Assembly: GCA_028722305.1 (NCBI GenBank)
Contig: JAQYHB010000052.1
Location: forward strand, 60,281-124,280
Direction: 5' to 3'
DNA length: 64,000 nucleotides
Origin: Spirochaetales bacterium
GTDB lineage: Bacteria; Spirochaetota; Spirochaetia; Sphaerochaetales; Sphaerochaetaceae
This document shows, piece by piece, positions 1 through 9,100 of this stretch. How positions within the stretch are numbered: position 1 is the stretch's first letter; each line of letters opens with the position of its first letter. The notes below the pieces were generated by a model. The model did no database searches and had not been told where the DNA came from. It saw only the letters and a list, made by a program, of their open reading frames with translations. The position numbers were made by a program, and so were the translations under genes.

Positions 1-712
1 GAACAAATACGTGCCGGCGCCGCTGCATAGCGGGGACCCGGCCTTCGACCTCAACTGCCGGTGCCGTGTGACCGCAAGGGTGAGATATCTGCAGGAAGGG
101 GAAGCAGGCAATGTCCAGTACACCTACAAGGAATGGAAACAAGAGCAGGATGCGTTCAATGCGGTACCGAAGGATGAGACCGGCTGGAAACGAAACATTG
201 AGGTTTACCGGGAACCTCCAGAGGAAGCAGCCAGAAAGGTCAATCCCCATTTCGCCGAAGGGAAAAAATGGCAGAACAACTGCCAGCGTTGTGTTTCCGC
301 CTATGAGATGAGGAGAAGAGGGTACGACGTGCAGGCGAAGCCAATCATGCTGGACAAGCATGGACGACCGGATACGAGCGACACCCTCCGGAAAGGCTGG
401 AAGAAGACATTTGAGAACGCATCATGGGAACAGATCAGGATTGATGAGGATGACCTTTCGGTGATAAGGGAACAGATGGGAAAGTGGGGAGACGGTTCCC
501 GCTCGCAGATCTGTGTTCACTGGCCAAATGGCTGGGACCATGTATTCAGCGCCGAGCAGATTGACGGTAGGACGGTTTTCATAGATTCCCAGAATCCCGA
601 TGCGGATGCCACAGGCTACTTCAACAGACTTCAGAGAGGGTATACCATGTTTGCAAGAGTTGACAAGCTGAAGCCAACCAAACTGATAAAGGAGTGCTGT
701 TTCCCTGTATGA
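1..712 (+). CDS. MuF-like minor head protein, C-terminal part, with papain-fold (deamidase-type) toxin domain; partial
   Basis: The reading frame is open from the left edge, so only the C-terminal part of the protein is present. Counting from the GTG at 11, residues 14-18 read LNCRC, the end of a Mu gpF-type head-morphogenesis domain. A second domain follows: Cys91 in NNCQRCVSAYEMRRRGYDV, His177 in GWDHVFS and Asp192 in VFIDSQ. That order and spacing are those of papain-fold toxin 1 (Tox-PL, glutamine deamidase type). MuF proteins fused to C-terminal toxins are a known class of polymorphic toxin in temperate phages. The next gene overlaps by 4 bp, as expected for a cognate immunity protein. 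The head-protein assignment rests on the CRC motif and gene order. The toxin call rests on the Cys/His/Asp pattern, and the target is unknown. Confidence 0.7.
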   Translation, partial: NKYVPAPLHSGDPAFDLNCRCRVTARVRYLQEGEAGNVQYTYKEWKQEQDAFNAVPKDETGWKRNIEVYREPPEEAARKVNPHFAEGKKWQNNCQRCVSAYEMRRRGYDVQAKPIMLDKHGRPDTSDTLRKGWKKTFENASWEQIRIDEDDLSVIREQMGKWGDGSRSQICVHWPNGWDHVFSAEQIDGRTVFIDSQNPDADATGYFNRLQRGYTMFARVDKLKPTKLIKECCFPV

Positions 713-972
713 TTACACTTGAAGAAGCCCAGGCCATTGCGAGAAAGTTCACGATTTTTCCGCATCCATCTGATGAAGGTTGCGAAACGGACGACTGCTG
801 GATATTCTCGTTTGGCTTTCCTCCTGAGCCAAATGGAGAAATCTGCCCAGGATACTACCAGTATGTCAGGGTGGACAAGGCTAACGGGAAAGCGACGGAC
901 ATACATATGCCATGTAAAGCAGCCTTTGATCTCATCGACAAGTCGAGACCCATAAAGCTCCACTGGATCTGA
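709..972 (+). CDS. small acidic protein, putative immunity protein for the MuF toxin
   Basis: The ATG overlaps the TGA of the toxin gene (ATGA), giving 87 residues beginning MITLEEAQAIARKF. No catalytic motif or membrane segment is visible. The protein is acidic and carries Cys in GCETDDCW and an aromatic GYYQYVRVD stretch. Size, acidity and tight coupling directly after a toxin domain suggest immunity. The N-terminus vaguely resembles the Imm35/YrhB style, but I cannot confirm a family. A strong terminator follows, so toxin and immunity gene close a transcription unit separate from the scaffold-capsid genes. Confidence 0.5.
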   Translation: MITLEEAQAIARKFTIFPHPSDEGCETDDCWIFSFGFPPEPNGEICPGYYQYVRVDKANGKATDIHMPCKAAFDLIDKSRPIKLHWI

Positions 973-979
973 CCACCAC

Positions 980-1005
980 AATCCCCGGTCTCTTCGGGGA
1001 TTTTT
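980..1005 (+). terminator. Rho-independent terminator after toxin/immunity pair
   Basis: An 8-bp perfect stem AATCCCCG/CGGGGATT (980-987 with 995-1002), a 7-nt loop and a run of Ts ending at 1005, 8 nt after the stop codon of the putative immunity gene. Confidence 0.8.
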
Positions 1006-1081
1006 CATGCCTTTTCAAAAAACGGCCTCAGACGCATCGGTCTGGCAAAAACCCAAAGTTACACGTCTTTGTGCGGACCCC

Positions 1082-1105
1082 CCGTTTATCAACGTTGATA
1101 AACGG
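1082..1105. promoter_or_regulatory. 24-bp perfect palindrome with CCGTTTA half-sites
   Basis: The half CCGTTTATCAAC is followed immediately by its exact reverse complement GTTGATAAACGG. It lies in the roughly 260-bp gap between the terminator and the scaffold gene, where a capsid-operon promoter would be expected, so it is a candidate operator. The outer half-site CCGTTTA/TAAACGG recurs at 18642-18663. The rest of the 1006-1265 gap shows nothing else I can support. Confidence 0.5.
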
Positions 1106-1265
1106 CTCTCCGTCGACATTTCGCTCCAGCCCTGGCGACGGTTCCACCCAAAAACAGCAGAACCCTTGAAAACCATGCCGGACGGACTCGCTGCCGTGCC
1201 CCTCGGATTACCGGCAGGCAATGGCTGGTAGGCTGGAGGCAAGCCCCGGGGAGGGGGCCAAGCCC

Positions 1266-1778
1266 ATGAGGAGATTCATGAACCTGTATCTGGACGAGGA
1301 CAAGGGTGGTGGCGCCGGAGGCGTCGCAAACCCGAAGCCCGACGAGACCACCGAGGTAGATGCGGTCCGGAAGGAGCTCGAGGCGCTCAAGGCCGAGAAC
1401 GAGAAGCTGAAGAAGGAAGAGGCGGACCGCCAGGCCAAGGCTGAAGAGGAAAGGAAGGCCAAGCTGACCGAGGAGCAGAAGAAGGCGGAGGAGGAGCAGG
1501 CGTTGCGGGATTCGCTGGTGAGCCAGAACCGCGACCTGCAACTGAAACGGTCGGGACTCGGAGCCGAGTATGCGGTCCTGGTGACCGGAAACACTGCCGA
1601 AGAGATCAAGGCCAGCGGCGACCTTCTGGCGAAGCTGGTGGAGGAGACGAAGGCCGACGCCATCGCAAGCGTCAAGCAGACGATTGCAGGCAGCGGCGCA
1701 CCCGGCACGGGAGCCGGGACGGACAAGGAAGTCTCGCTTGAAGACTTCACGAAGAACATCCTCAAAGGAGGCAAGTGA
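1266..1778 (+). CDS. phage capsid scaffold protein (GP20/DUF4355-like)
   Basis: The protein has 170 residues. After a start MRRFMNLYLDED comes a Gly-rich linker, then a long charged coiled coil (about residues 32-90, rich in E, K and A) with KAEEERKAKLTEEQKKAEEE, and a C-terminal basic end KNILKGGK. This is the usual build of an internal scaffold lying directly before the major capsid gene, with which it overlaps by 1 bp. I chose ATG 1266 because related scaffolds start with a similar MNLxxF-type sequence. ATG 1278, preceded by GAGGAG, is also possible. Confidence 0.75.
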   Translation: MRRFMNLYLDEDKGGGAGGVANPKPDETTEVDAVRKELEALKAENEKLKKEEADRQAKAEEERKAKLTEEQKKAEEEQALRDSLVSQNRDLQLKRSGLGAEYAVLVTGNTAEEIKASGDLLAKLVEETKADAIASVKQTIAGSGAPGTGAGTDKEVSLEDFTKNILKGGK

Positions 1779-2695
1779 TGATGACGGTATTGCGTGACCT
1801 TGCGCTGATCAAGGCCGACCCTTTCCATATGGTCGACGACATGATGGAGAACTGCCCGGTGCTTGACTCCATGCCGTTCAATCCGACCACCGACGGGATG
1901 GAACACAAGTTCGGCTCATTCGACCTGGTCGAGGGCGGAGGTTTCAAGAAGCAGGACGAGGAGCCTGAGGCGGCGGTCGCCACCGGGCACGTCTCCTCGA
2001 TCACCACGGGCATCCTGAGCTTCAAGATCGAGGCGGGTGTCGATTCCCTGAGGCGCCTGTACGGCACCAGGGATCCGCAGGCCGGGCTTGCGAAGCATGT
2101 CGCGCGCGTGCTGCCGAAGATCATCCGGAACAACTCGATGAAGTTCGAGGCGCAAGTGCTCGACCTGCTCGTGAAGTACGCCATCACCAACGGGACCGCG
2201 ATTGACGCGGGCGGCACCGGAAACGGCTACGCCATCGTCGCCGTGCGCTGGGTCGATGACGAGGTATGCGGCCTGTACAATCCAGCCGGCTTCGAGCAGG
2301 GCACCCTGTTCACCGCCACCCCGAAGTACGCAGGCGGCGTCTACACGAAGGATGGCGCGGAGTACGTCGGCATTGACTACAAGTGCGACATTGACGTGCT
2401 GCTGAACAACCGCAAGTGCGTAGGCGCCGTCGTGAACGTGGATGCGACGCACAAGCCGACGGCGGAGCAGATCGACGAGCTCGGCATCGCCTGCCGCGCC
2501 GGCAGCGACGGGAGATCGATGCTGGTGATGCACCCGAAGGCGGCCCTGATGCTGAAGGCGATCAAGGGCAACATGCTGCACATGACGCCTGCCGACGCGA
2601 ACGTGAACCGGAGCGTCACCGCATGGGGAACCCTGCCGGTGGTCGAGACTTACAACTTCGGCGATGACGGACTCATCGCAAAACAGACGGTGTGA
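1778..2695 (+). CDS. phage major capsid protein
   Basis: The protein has 305 residues and starts at tandem ATGs (1778/1781), with AAGGAGG 6 nt upstream. It follows scaffold and precedes a cement-like protein, the standard head-gene order. The N-terminal part (ALIKADPF..MVDDMMENCPVL) and the region VDSLRRLYGTRDPQAGLAK resemble capsid proteins of the family often annotated 'major capsid protein' in siphophages of this type. No protease gene is visible here. The absolute fold (HK97-like) is inferred from context, not from a visible motif. Confidence 0.8.
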   Translation: MMTVLRDLALIKADPFHMVDDMMENCPVLDSMPFNPTTDGMEHKFGSFDLVEGGGFKKQDEEPEAAVATGHVSSITTGILSFKIEAGVDSLRRLYGTRDPQAGLAKHVARVLPKIIRNNSMKFEAQVLDLLVKYAITNGTAIDAGGTGNGYAIVAVRWVDDEVCGLYNPAGFEQGTLFTATPKYAGGVYTKDGAEYVGIDYKCDIDVLLNNRKCVGAVVNVDATHKPTAEQIDELGIACRAGSDGRSMLVMHPKAALMLKAIKGNMLHMTPADANVNRSVTAWGTLPVVETYNFGDDGLIAKQTV

Positions 2696-2706
2696 GGAGA
2701 CAAGCC

Positions 2707-3105
2707 ATGATGCATCTTGCTGGAGACCTGAGGATTGTGAATGAGGATGTCTTCGACGGACAGGCCCTGGGCGGCCTGACCGGCGGAAAGACGGGCAAAG
2801 CGCTACGTACCGGCGAGGGCGGCCAGAACGGAACCCTCTGCTACAAGGTGACCGCGGCCAAGGCGGCATCAATCGCAGAAGGGAAGATGCTGACGGTAGA
2901 GATCCTGTCTGGCGACACAGAGGACGGCATGGAGATGATCGCAATCAAGACCATCAGAGGAGCGAAAACCTTCGCCAAGGGCGAGCTGGTCTTAGACTTC
3001 GTGTTGCCGCCGAGCAGCAAGGAGTACACCGCGGTGAAGCTGACATGTGACGACAGCGCGGCCACCGGTTCGGTGGACGCCTACCTCCAGTACCTTGCGC
3101 GCTGA
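2707..3105 (+). CDS. capsid cement/decoration protein (Bbp16-like)
   Basis: 132 residues starting MMHLAGDLRIVNEDVFDGQAL, with GAGGAGA upstream of the ATG at 2707. The predicted beta-rich composition and ending VDAYLQYLAR fit the small decoration proteins found directly after major capsid genes, such as the Bbp16 type. It ends just before a strong terminator, consistent with very high expression together with capsid. The family is judged from size, position and sequence flavour only. Confidence 0.6.
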   Translation: MMHLAGDLRIVNEDVFDGQALGGLTGGKTGKALRTGEGGQNGTLCYKVTAAKAASIAEGKMLTVEILSGDTEDGMEMIAIKTIRGAKTFAKGELVLDFVLPPSSKEYTAVKLTCDDSAATGSVDAYLQYLAR

Positions 3106-3118
3106 GGGACGCTGAAGG

Positions 3119-3147
3119 AGCCCGGGAGCCTCTCGTTCCCGGGCTTT
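3119..3147 (+). terminator. Rho-independent terminator after capsid genes
   Basis: A 9-bp stem AGCCCGGGA/TCCCGGGCT (3119-3127 with 3137-3145) followed by TTTCTT, 14 nt after the cement gene. The interval 3148-3289 up to the connector gene also holds a short CCTCTCGG/CCGAGAGG hairpin. Confidence 0.8.
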
Positions 3148-3289
3148 CTTGAACGCCTGTTCAACAGCCATTCAACGAGGTTTATGTGGTACGCACGCGC
3201 GTGAGGGAGGTTGACCTTCCGTGATGTACATGACCTCGCAGCCAAAGCCTCTCGGATTCCGAGAGGAAGCGGCATGCCAACATGAAGGC

Positions 3290-3628
3290 ATGATCGTCAC
3301 ACTGGAAAAAGTAAAGAGGCTGCTGGGCATCACGGACACGTCGCAGGACGGCCGGATCGAGGCCCTCATCTCCACAGCCGAGGCCGACTACCTGTCCATC
3401 AGGGGCAGGGCGTTTGAAACCGATGCGGACGGTGGCACCGTCTATCCTGACGGCGCGGAAGGCGTTGCGGCCGAAATGGTCGCGTACAAGCTCGCGACGC
3501 TCGGGAAGATGGACGGCATTCAGGGCGAGACGATCGGTTCCTACTCGTACACAAAGGACGCGAACCTAGACCACGGATACCCGGCAGGCATCGTCGGCCG
3601 AATCCGCCGCTACGGGAGGATCCACTGA
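3290..3628 (+). CDS. head-tail connector (gp6-like adaptor)
   Basis: 112 residues from ATG 3290 (GAAGG at 3284-3288), beginning MIVTLEKVKRLLGI. The helical N-terminus with 'LLGI..D..DGRIEALISTAEADYL' is the typical opening of HK97 gp6-like head-tail connectors. These form a ring below the portal. The ATG of the next gene overlaps its last base, and the gene begins a run of overlapping joining genes. Confidence 0.7.
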   Translation: MIVTLEKVKRLLGITDTSQDGRIEALISTAEADYLSIRGRAFETDADGGTVYPDGAEGVAAEMVAYKLATLGKMDGIQGETIGSYSYTKDANLDHGYPAGIVGRIRRYGRIH

Positions 3629-3942
3629 TGTTCAAGGATTTGCTCAACCAGACATGCTCCATCCTCAGGCCGTCACGGTCGGACGGATGGGGCGGCGGGA
3701 CATCGTACGAGGCCATCGCCTCCGGAGTCCCCTGCAGGATGCAGCCGGCATCGGGACGGGAATGGCTGGACGGTGCCGTGCGCGGCGAGGCCACCCACCG
3801 GCTCTTCCTGAAGGAAGGAGTCGATGTGCGCTCCAGCGACATCATCGAGATTTGTGGCATCCGATATGAGGTATTGCTGCCGGTTGCTGATGCGGGCGGG
3901 CAGGGACATCACATTGAGCTGGCGCTGAAGGAGCGCGTATGA
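3628..3942 (+). CDS. head closure / stopper protein
   Basis: 104 residues beginning MFKDLLNQTCSILRPS. A small beta-rich protein with a C-terminal IIEICGIRYEVLLPVADAGGQGHHIELALKE stretch. That matches head-tail stoppers of the SPP1 gp16 / DUF3599 type, which close the head after DNA packaging. Position between connector and a gp10-like protein supports it. Confidence 0.65.
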   Translation: MFKDLLNQTCSILRPSRSDGWGGGTSYEAIASGVPCRMQPASGREWLDGAVRGEATHRLFLKEGVDVRSSDIIEICGIRYEVLLPVADAGGQGHHIELALKERV

Positions 3943-4373
3943 GCGACGTCATCCTTGTCGACAAGAGACAGGAGTTCAAGGCCGGCTTCGACCGGCTGCT
4001 CGAGGTTGCGCTGACAGAAAGCGCGATCACCGCCGAGGACAAGTGCGTGCAGGAAATCAGCGGACACGGGGTTCCTGACAACAAGGCCGTAGACACCGGG
4101 AGGTTGATGGGCTCAATCACATACCGCACGAGCACTGGAGGGGACGGGCCGAGGGCCCCGCTGAAGCCGAACCCGGAAGCAGGCGAGGACGACGGCATCC
4201 ACGGCAGCGTTCCGTCGGGGACGGCGTACATCGGTACCAACGTCTCCTATGCGGCCCATGTTGAGTTCGGCACGAAGCGCATGCGGCCAAGGCCGTTCAC
4301 GAGGGTGGGATGCGAGAATGCGGTGCCTCTCATCAGGCGCATATTTGCCAGAAGACTGGGAGGAAGACGATGA
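3939..4373 (+). CDS. HK97 gp10-like minor tail/joining protein
   Basis: 144 residues, overlapping the previous stop by 4 bp. The C-terminal half contains VDTGRLMGSITYRT and YIGTNVSYAAHVEFGTKRMRPRPF, the signature of HK97-gp10-like proteins (xVxYAxxxEFGTxxMxPxPF). The family sits between stopper and tail terminator and helps head-tail joining. Confidence 0.8.
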   Translation: MSDVILVDKRQEFKAGFDRLLEVALTESAITAEDKCVQEISGHGVPDNKAVDTGRLMGSITYRTSTGGDGPRAPLKPNPEAGEDDGIHGSVPSGTAYIGTNVSYAAHVEFGTKRMRPRPFTRVGCENAVPLIRRIFARRLGGRR

Positions 4374-4747
4374 AGGTGTTGGAGGAAGGGCTGCTTGCGC
4401 ATGTCCAGTCGCTGGGGCTGGTGGAGCATGCCTGGTTCGGAGAGGCCCCGGAAGGCACTCCCGCGGACAAGCCGTTCATCGTCCTCTCGGTCATCACCTG
4501 TGGCGGGGCGAGGGAAGCAGGGGTGCTGCATCCGCTGGTGCAGGCGGACTGCTACGCGCCCGACATCTATGCGGCCGTCACGCTGGCGGAGACGCTGGTG
4601 GCGGCGGCCGACGACGAGCCATTCTCCTCGGAAGGCATGCGGTATGAAGGTGTCAGGGCCGAACGCACCGCGCCGATCCGGGTAGAGGACGGGTCCTGGA
4701 AGGTCCCGGTACAGATACGGTTTTCAGTCATGGAGGAACAATCATGA
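4370..4747 (+). CDS. tail terminator-like protein
   Basis: 125 residues from ATG 4370 (ATGA overlap with the gp10-like gene), with upstream GGGAGGAAGACG. Reading MKVLEEGLLAHVQSLG, it is a small alpha/beta protein (residues 45-75 include HPLVQADCYAPDIYAAVTLAE). Length and position directly before the major tail protein are those of tail terminators (lambda gpU / HK97 gp11 role), which cap the finished tail tube. Confidence 0.6.
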   Translation: MKVLEEGLLAHVQSLGLVEHAWFGEAPEGTPADKPFIVLSVITCGGAREAGVLHPLVQADCYAPDIYAAVTLAETLVAAADDEPFSSEGMRYEGVRAERTAPIRVEDGSWKVPVQIRFSVMEEQS

Positions 4748-5544
4748 GCGTGAGAAGCAAGTACGCAGGCGTGCATATCCCGTCAGGATGCACCGTCTAT
4801 GTGGGCGACAGCCTGGAAGCGCTGGAGGACGTGGGTGTCATCCCGGCCGACCAGGACTCGAACATCAAGATCACCTACGACGACCATGTCGTTCAGGGAA
4901 GCAAGCTGGAGGAAGTTCTGCACTACTTCAGCAACATGAAGGCGACCGGCAGCACGGCGCTGTACCAGATCAACCTGGAGGTGCTGAACAAGCTGTTCGG
5001 CGGGATGATGAGCATTTCGAAGCAGGCGGGGACCCCGGTCAGCGGCGAGACGTTCTCGATTGGCGCAGGCTTCTCGCTGAAGCGCGCCTACGTGCTGCCA
5101 GGACAGAACAGCGACGGCAGCGCACCGACGGTGGCTTCGGTCAAGAGCGGGAGCACGGCCCTCGTGGAAGGCACCGACTACACGCTGGTGCAGACAGGCC
5201 AGGGGTGGGGCGTCATGGTCCTGTCATCGGACAAGGCTCCGTCAAGCCGGGCGGTGACGGTCACATATGGCTACACGCCGGCGGCATACGTCCAGGCGGA
5301 CATGGGCTCCGGCTCCGTCGCCGTCTCACCGAAGATCATCCGCTTCGAGAAGCGGCAGGACGGCAAGCTGTTCCAGGTGACGCTATGGAGCGCGATGGCC
5401 ACCAACGGGCTGCAGATCGGGTTCCCCGGCGCGAGCGCGGACAACCCGACGAGCGTGCCCATCGAGATCACCGGGCAGCTGGATCCGGGCCGCGACGACA
5501 ACAGGCAGCTCGTCACCATCCATGACGAGATTGGAGTCGAATGA
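4744..5544 (+). CDS. major tail tube protein
   Basis: 266 residues beginning MSVRSKYAGVHIPSGCTVYVG. Beta-rich with an inserted Gly/Ser/Thr-rich domain at about residues 115-175 (TVASVKSGSTALVEGTDYTLVQTG) that may be a surface Ig-like module. Located between tail terminator and assembly chaperone, the usual place for the tube subunit. Confidence 0.75.
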   Translation: MSVRSKYAGVHIPSGCTVYVGDSLEALEDVGVIPADQDSNIKITYDDHVVQGSKLEEVLHYFSNMKATGSTALYQINLEVLNKLFGGMMSISKQAGTPVSGETFSIGAGFSLKRAYVLPGQNSDGSAPTVASVKSGSTALVEGTDYTLVQTGQGWGVMVLSSDKAPSSRAVTVTYGYTPAAYVQADMGSGSVAVSPKIIRFEKRQDGKLFQVTLWSAMATNGLQIGFPGASADNPTSVPIEITGQLDPGRDDNRQLVTIHDEIGVE

Positions 5545-5945
5545 TGGCTGAGCGCATCTATGACCTGAACGATCGTGGCGAATGCGCCACGGCCGTCATC
5601 ACCCTATCCGACAAGACATTCAGGATCAACAGGGTTGTCACCGGGGCACGGGTGCTCTATGCCAACCTGCTTGAGGAGATGGCCGGCATGCTGAAGGATA
5701 CCGCCGAGGCTGAGGCAGATCCGACCAAAGAGAAGATGGATGAGGTGCGCCGGAAGGTGGACTCGTTCGTCAGAAGGAAGGACGAGGCGTACGGCAGGAT
5801 CCTCACGCTGATCCTCGAGGCGAATGGCGAGACCTACGACAAGGACTGGTGGCTCTCGCACGCGGACGAGCCTGACATCAGGCGGTTCATCGAGGCCTGC
5901 TTGTCCAAAGACTCGCCACAGGTAAAAAAAAAGACGCAAGGCTGA
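5541..5945 (+). CDS. tail assembly chaperone, short form (gpG-like)
   Basis: 134 residues in the zero frame, starting at tandem ATGs that overlap the tail-tube stop. Helical and charged (EEMAGMLKDTAEAEADPTKEKMDEVRRK). The end of the frame carries VKKKTQG immediately before TGA and contains the slippery run of nine As. This is the arrangement of lambda gpG: an abundant short chaperone and a rare frameshifted long form that together recruit tube subunits to the tape measure. Confidence 0.8.
   Translation: MMAERIYDLNDRGECATAVITLSDKTFRINRVVTGARVLYANLLEEMAGMLKDTAEAEADPTKEKMDEVRRKVDSFVRRKDEAYGRILTLILEANGETYDKDWWLSHADEPDIRRFIEACLSKDSPQVKKKTQG
5927..5933 (+). promoter_or_regulatory. slippery heptamer A-AAA-AAG for -1 ribosomal frameshifting
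   Basis: In the reading frame of the short chaperone the heptamer is read A AAA AAG, the same slippery sequence as in E. coli dnaX. It lies within a run of nine As (5924-5932), four codons before the zero-frame stop at 5943. A -1 slip enters an open frame that runs to 6163. Confidence 0.8.
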
Positions 5946-6163
5946 CCGGACGACTCGACTACGACCGGCTCTGCGCCCTCTTGGGCAGGAGCTGGCCGTA
6001 CATCACGCCCGAGTACTTCTACGCGAAGATGGACCTGTTCGACATAGCCAAGCTGGTGCCGTTCGTCGACCCAGCCGGGTACGAGGCGTGCTGGACTGGG
6101 AAAAGGCCCAAGAACAGAGCTCTGGCGGACGCAGTGAGCGACGGTGTGGTGGGGAGGACCTGA
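5933..6163 (+). CDS. tail assembly chaperone -1 frameshift extension (gpT-like)
   Basis: This 76-residue stretch has no start codon of its own suited to the full length. It is read after the -1 slip, giving a fusion of about 207 residues (131 + 76). The sequence DARLTGRLDYDRLCALLGRSWPYITPEYFYAKMDL resembles the second chaperone domain of siphophages, in which a short helical unit follows the frameshift. It ends 1 bp before the tape measure ATG. Confidence 0.7.
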   Translation, partial: DARLTGRLDYDRLCALLGRSWPYITPEYFYAKMDLFDIAKLVPFVDPAGYEACWTGKRPKNRALADAVSDGVVGRT

Positions 6164-6164
6164 C

Positions 6165-9100
6165 ATGGACCAGATCATCGGCAATCTCATCTACAAGATC
6201 ACGGGCGATACCGCAGCTCTAGACAAAGGCCTTGACGCGAGCGGAAGGAAGATCAACGCGACGGCAGACAGCCTCAAGAATCTGGCGAACGTGGCACGGC
6301 GCTCGTTCGCAGCCATCGCGACCACAAAGCTGATCGGGGCGCTGACAAGCAGCGCGAGCCGGGTTGAGGAGCTCGACGCGAAGTTCGATACGGTTTTCGG
6401 AGATATCGCCGCGGCATCCGACAGCTGGGCGAGAAGGTATGCCCAGGCGACCAGCAGAGGAGTGACGGCGACAAAGGAGATGCTTGCGTCGCTGCAGGAT
6501 GTGCAGACCGGATATGCCGACACGACCGAGCATGCGGCCAGATTCAGCGAGGCGACCGTCGGGGTTGCAAACGACCTCGCGTCATTCACAAATGCCCAGG
6601 TGGCAGACGTCATGGATGCGATCGAGGCCTCGTACAACGGCATGTTCCGCGCCATGAGGACATACGGCGTCAGCCTGACCGAGGAGATTATCAACCAACA
6701 GGAATACGCGAAGCAGCTCGGCAAGACGTACGATTCGATGACCATCCTCGAGAAGAGGGAAGCGGTCCTCTCCGGCATCGTCACCCAGAGCCGCAACGCA
6801 CTGCACCAGAATATCCAGACATGGCAGCAGTACGACTGGACCCTTGGGGATGCGGCGCGAACAAGCGACAACTTCGCGAACACTTCTCAAGGATTCAAGC
6901 AGACGCTCGTGGACTTCAGGGCCGAGTTGGGTGCGGCGTTCTTGCCTGCAGTAGGCGGACTGCTCCAGGACCTGACCGGGGTGATGAAGGCATTCAACGG
7001 TCTGCCCGAACCGATCCAGGCAGCGACTAGCGCTACATTGGCGTTCGCCGCCGCGCTCAAAGTGCTTGGCGCCAACCCAATAAACATCGCACTATCCGGA
7101 ATCGTGGCACTTACCGTAGCTGTCACAAGCCACAAGAGCGCTTCGGACAAACTGGCGCAATCCACCAGAAGCCTTTCAGCCGCATCGAGCGAGTATGCCG
7201 GCATCATGAAGAAGTTGCAAGGCGACACGGGCGACATGACCCAGGCCCAACGTGACCTCCTGGAGGTCCAGCGCCAGATAGCGGCGAACAAGGCGAAGGA
7301 CGCACTGAACACGCTGACTGAGAGCTACAAGAAGACATCGCAGGAGATTGCCAGCTCTACAAGGAAGCTGAACCTAGAAAAGGCAGAGCAGGAGGCGGCG
7401 CGGTTCATGCTCTCCATCTCGAACCTGCCGCTGGACGAGCTCGAGGCGAAACTCCAGAACTACATCGACGAAACCCAGGGCTCGACCGACACATACCTGT
7501 CACACCTCAACGAGATGCTTGTCGATTACCGTAATTCGTGGAACGGAAATGCGGATACCCTGACGGAGGACATGACCAAGGCAAGCAAGCGTGTTGCGGA
7601 TGAAGAAAAGACGTTGCTCGAGAAACAGGAGACGCTTCAGGAGTCGTTGATGCAGGTTGCGTCTGCGGCCAACAACGGGACCATCGACATTTCCTGGCTC
7701 GAGACATCATTGCCTGTCCTATACAAGATGATCATGGACGTGGCTGACGGCATGAAGACTGTGAAGAACAACGATCCGTCCAAGACCTTCTCGACCGCAT
7801 ATTATGCATCGACACAATGGACGCAAGCTCTTACTCAACAACGTGCAGCATGGTTGCAGGCGAAGGGCATGTATCAAGAGGCGGACCAGCTCCTGCTCGG
7901 GCTGTCACGCACCGAGCAGGAAGAGGCTATACGCAAGCTCGCGACCGACGCGAAGCTCCTCCACGAGGGCGAGGACGTCAACAAGCTCTCGATCGACGTG
8001 TTGCGAGAGCGCATCAAGAACCACAAGCAGGCTGGAGACGAACTTGCGGCGATGGATGACTACTACGCAATGCAGCGGGCATCGATACTTGAAGGCGATC
8101 TCCAAACCCAGAAGGATGCATCAAAGGAAATTACCGCGACCCTCCGGACACAGAATGAAGCGTTCATGCAGGCTGAGGCGCAGCGGCTCGAGTCACACGG
8201 AGACTACCAGGCGTGGGCCGACAAGCAGATCGAGATACTCCACTCGCAACGAGATGCGGAGATCGCATTGCTGCAAGAGCGCATCGGCAAGAAAGAGGCA
8301 TCAGCCAAAGACCTCGAGGCTCTCGAGAGATATTACGCAAACGAAGAAATCCGGATCAACAAGGAAAAGGACGACAAGATCTTCGAGCATCAGGCAGAGC
8401 TGATCGAGGCACAGGCGGCAAGCGAGAAAGAGGTGAACGACCTTCTCTGGCAACAGCAGAAGACAGCGCTTGAAGCCTCGGCATCGGAACTGGAGTCGAA
8501 CGGACAGTTCGAGGCGGCGTACCTGACCAGAATCACTCTACTCGAGAAAGAACGTGACACGGCCATCGACGCCATGCTGCTCAAGGTGCGGCAAGGCAAG
8601 GCGACCGAGGCGGATCTTCTTGGCTTGAGGCAATACTATGCTCAGGAGGAAGAAAAACTCGAGCGGGAAAAGGACGACAAGATCGCCGCGCATGCCAAAA
8701 AGATGCTCAAGGAAAGGATGGACGCGATGAAGGCGTTCGCCTCCGAGCTGAAAAGCGCGGTGACCGACCTTGCGGGCGCGTTGAACGACCTTTACTCGGC
8801 CCAGACCGATGCCGCAGTCTCGGCGATCGAACGGCAGACGCAGGCGCAGGAGGAAGCCCTCGGCATCGCCGAACAATCGACCGCGGAGAAACTGCAACAG
8901 GAATACGAGGAAGCGGTGAAGGCCGGCGACATGGAGCTTGCCCAGGAGAAGCAGAGGGACCTGCAGAGGCAGCAGATCGAGAACGAGGCGGATGAGCGCA
9001 AGAGGAAGCTCCAGAGGGAACAGGCAAAGCGGGACAAGGAGCTGTCGGTATTCCAGACCATCCTGAACACCACCGCGGCGGTGGTGAAGTTCCTCGCCGA

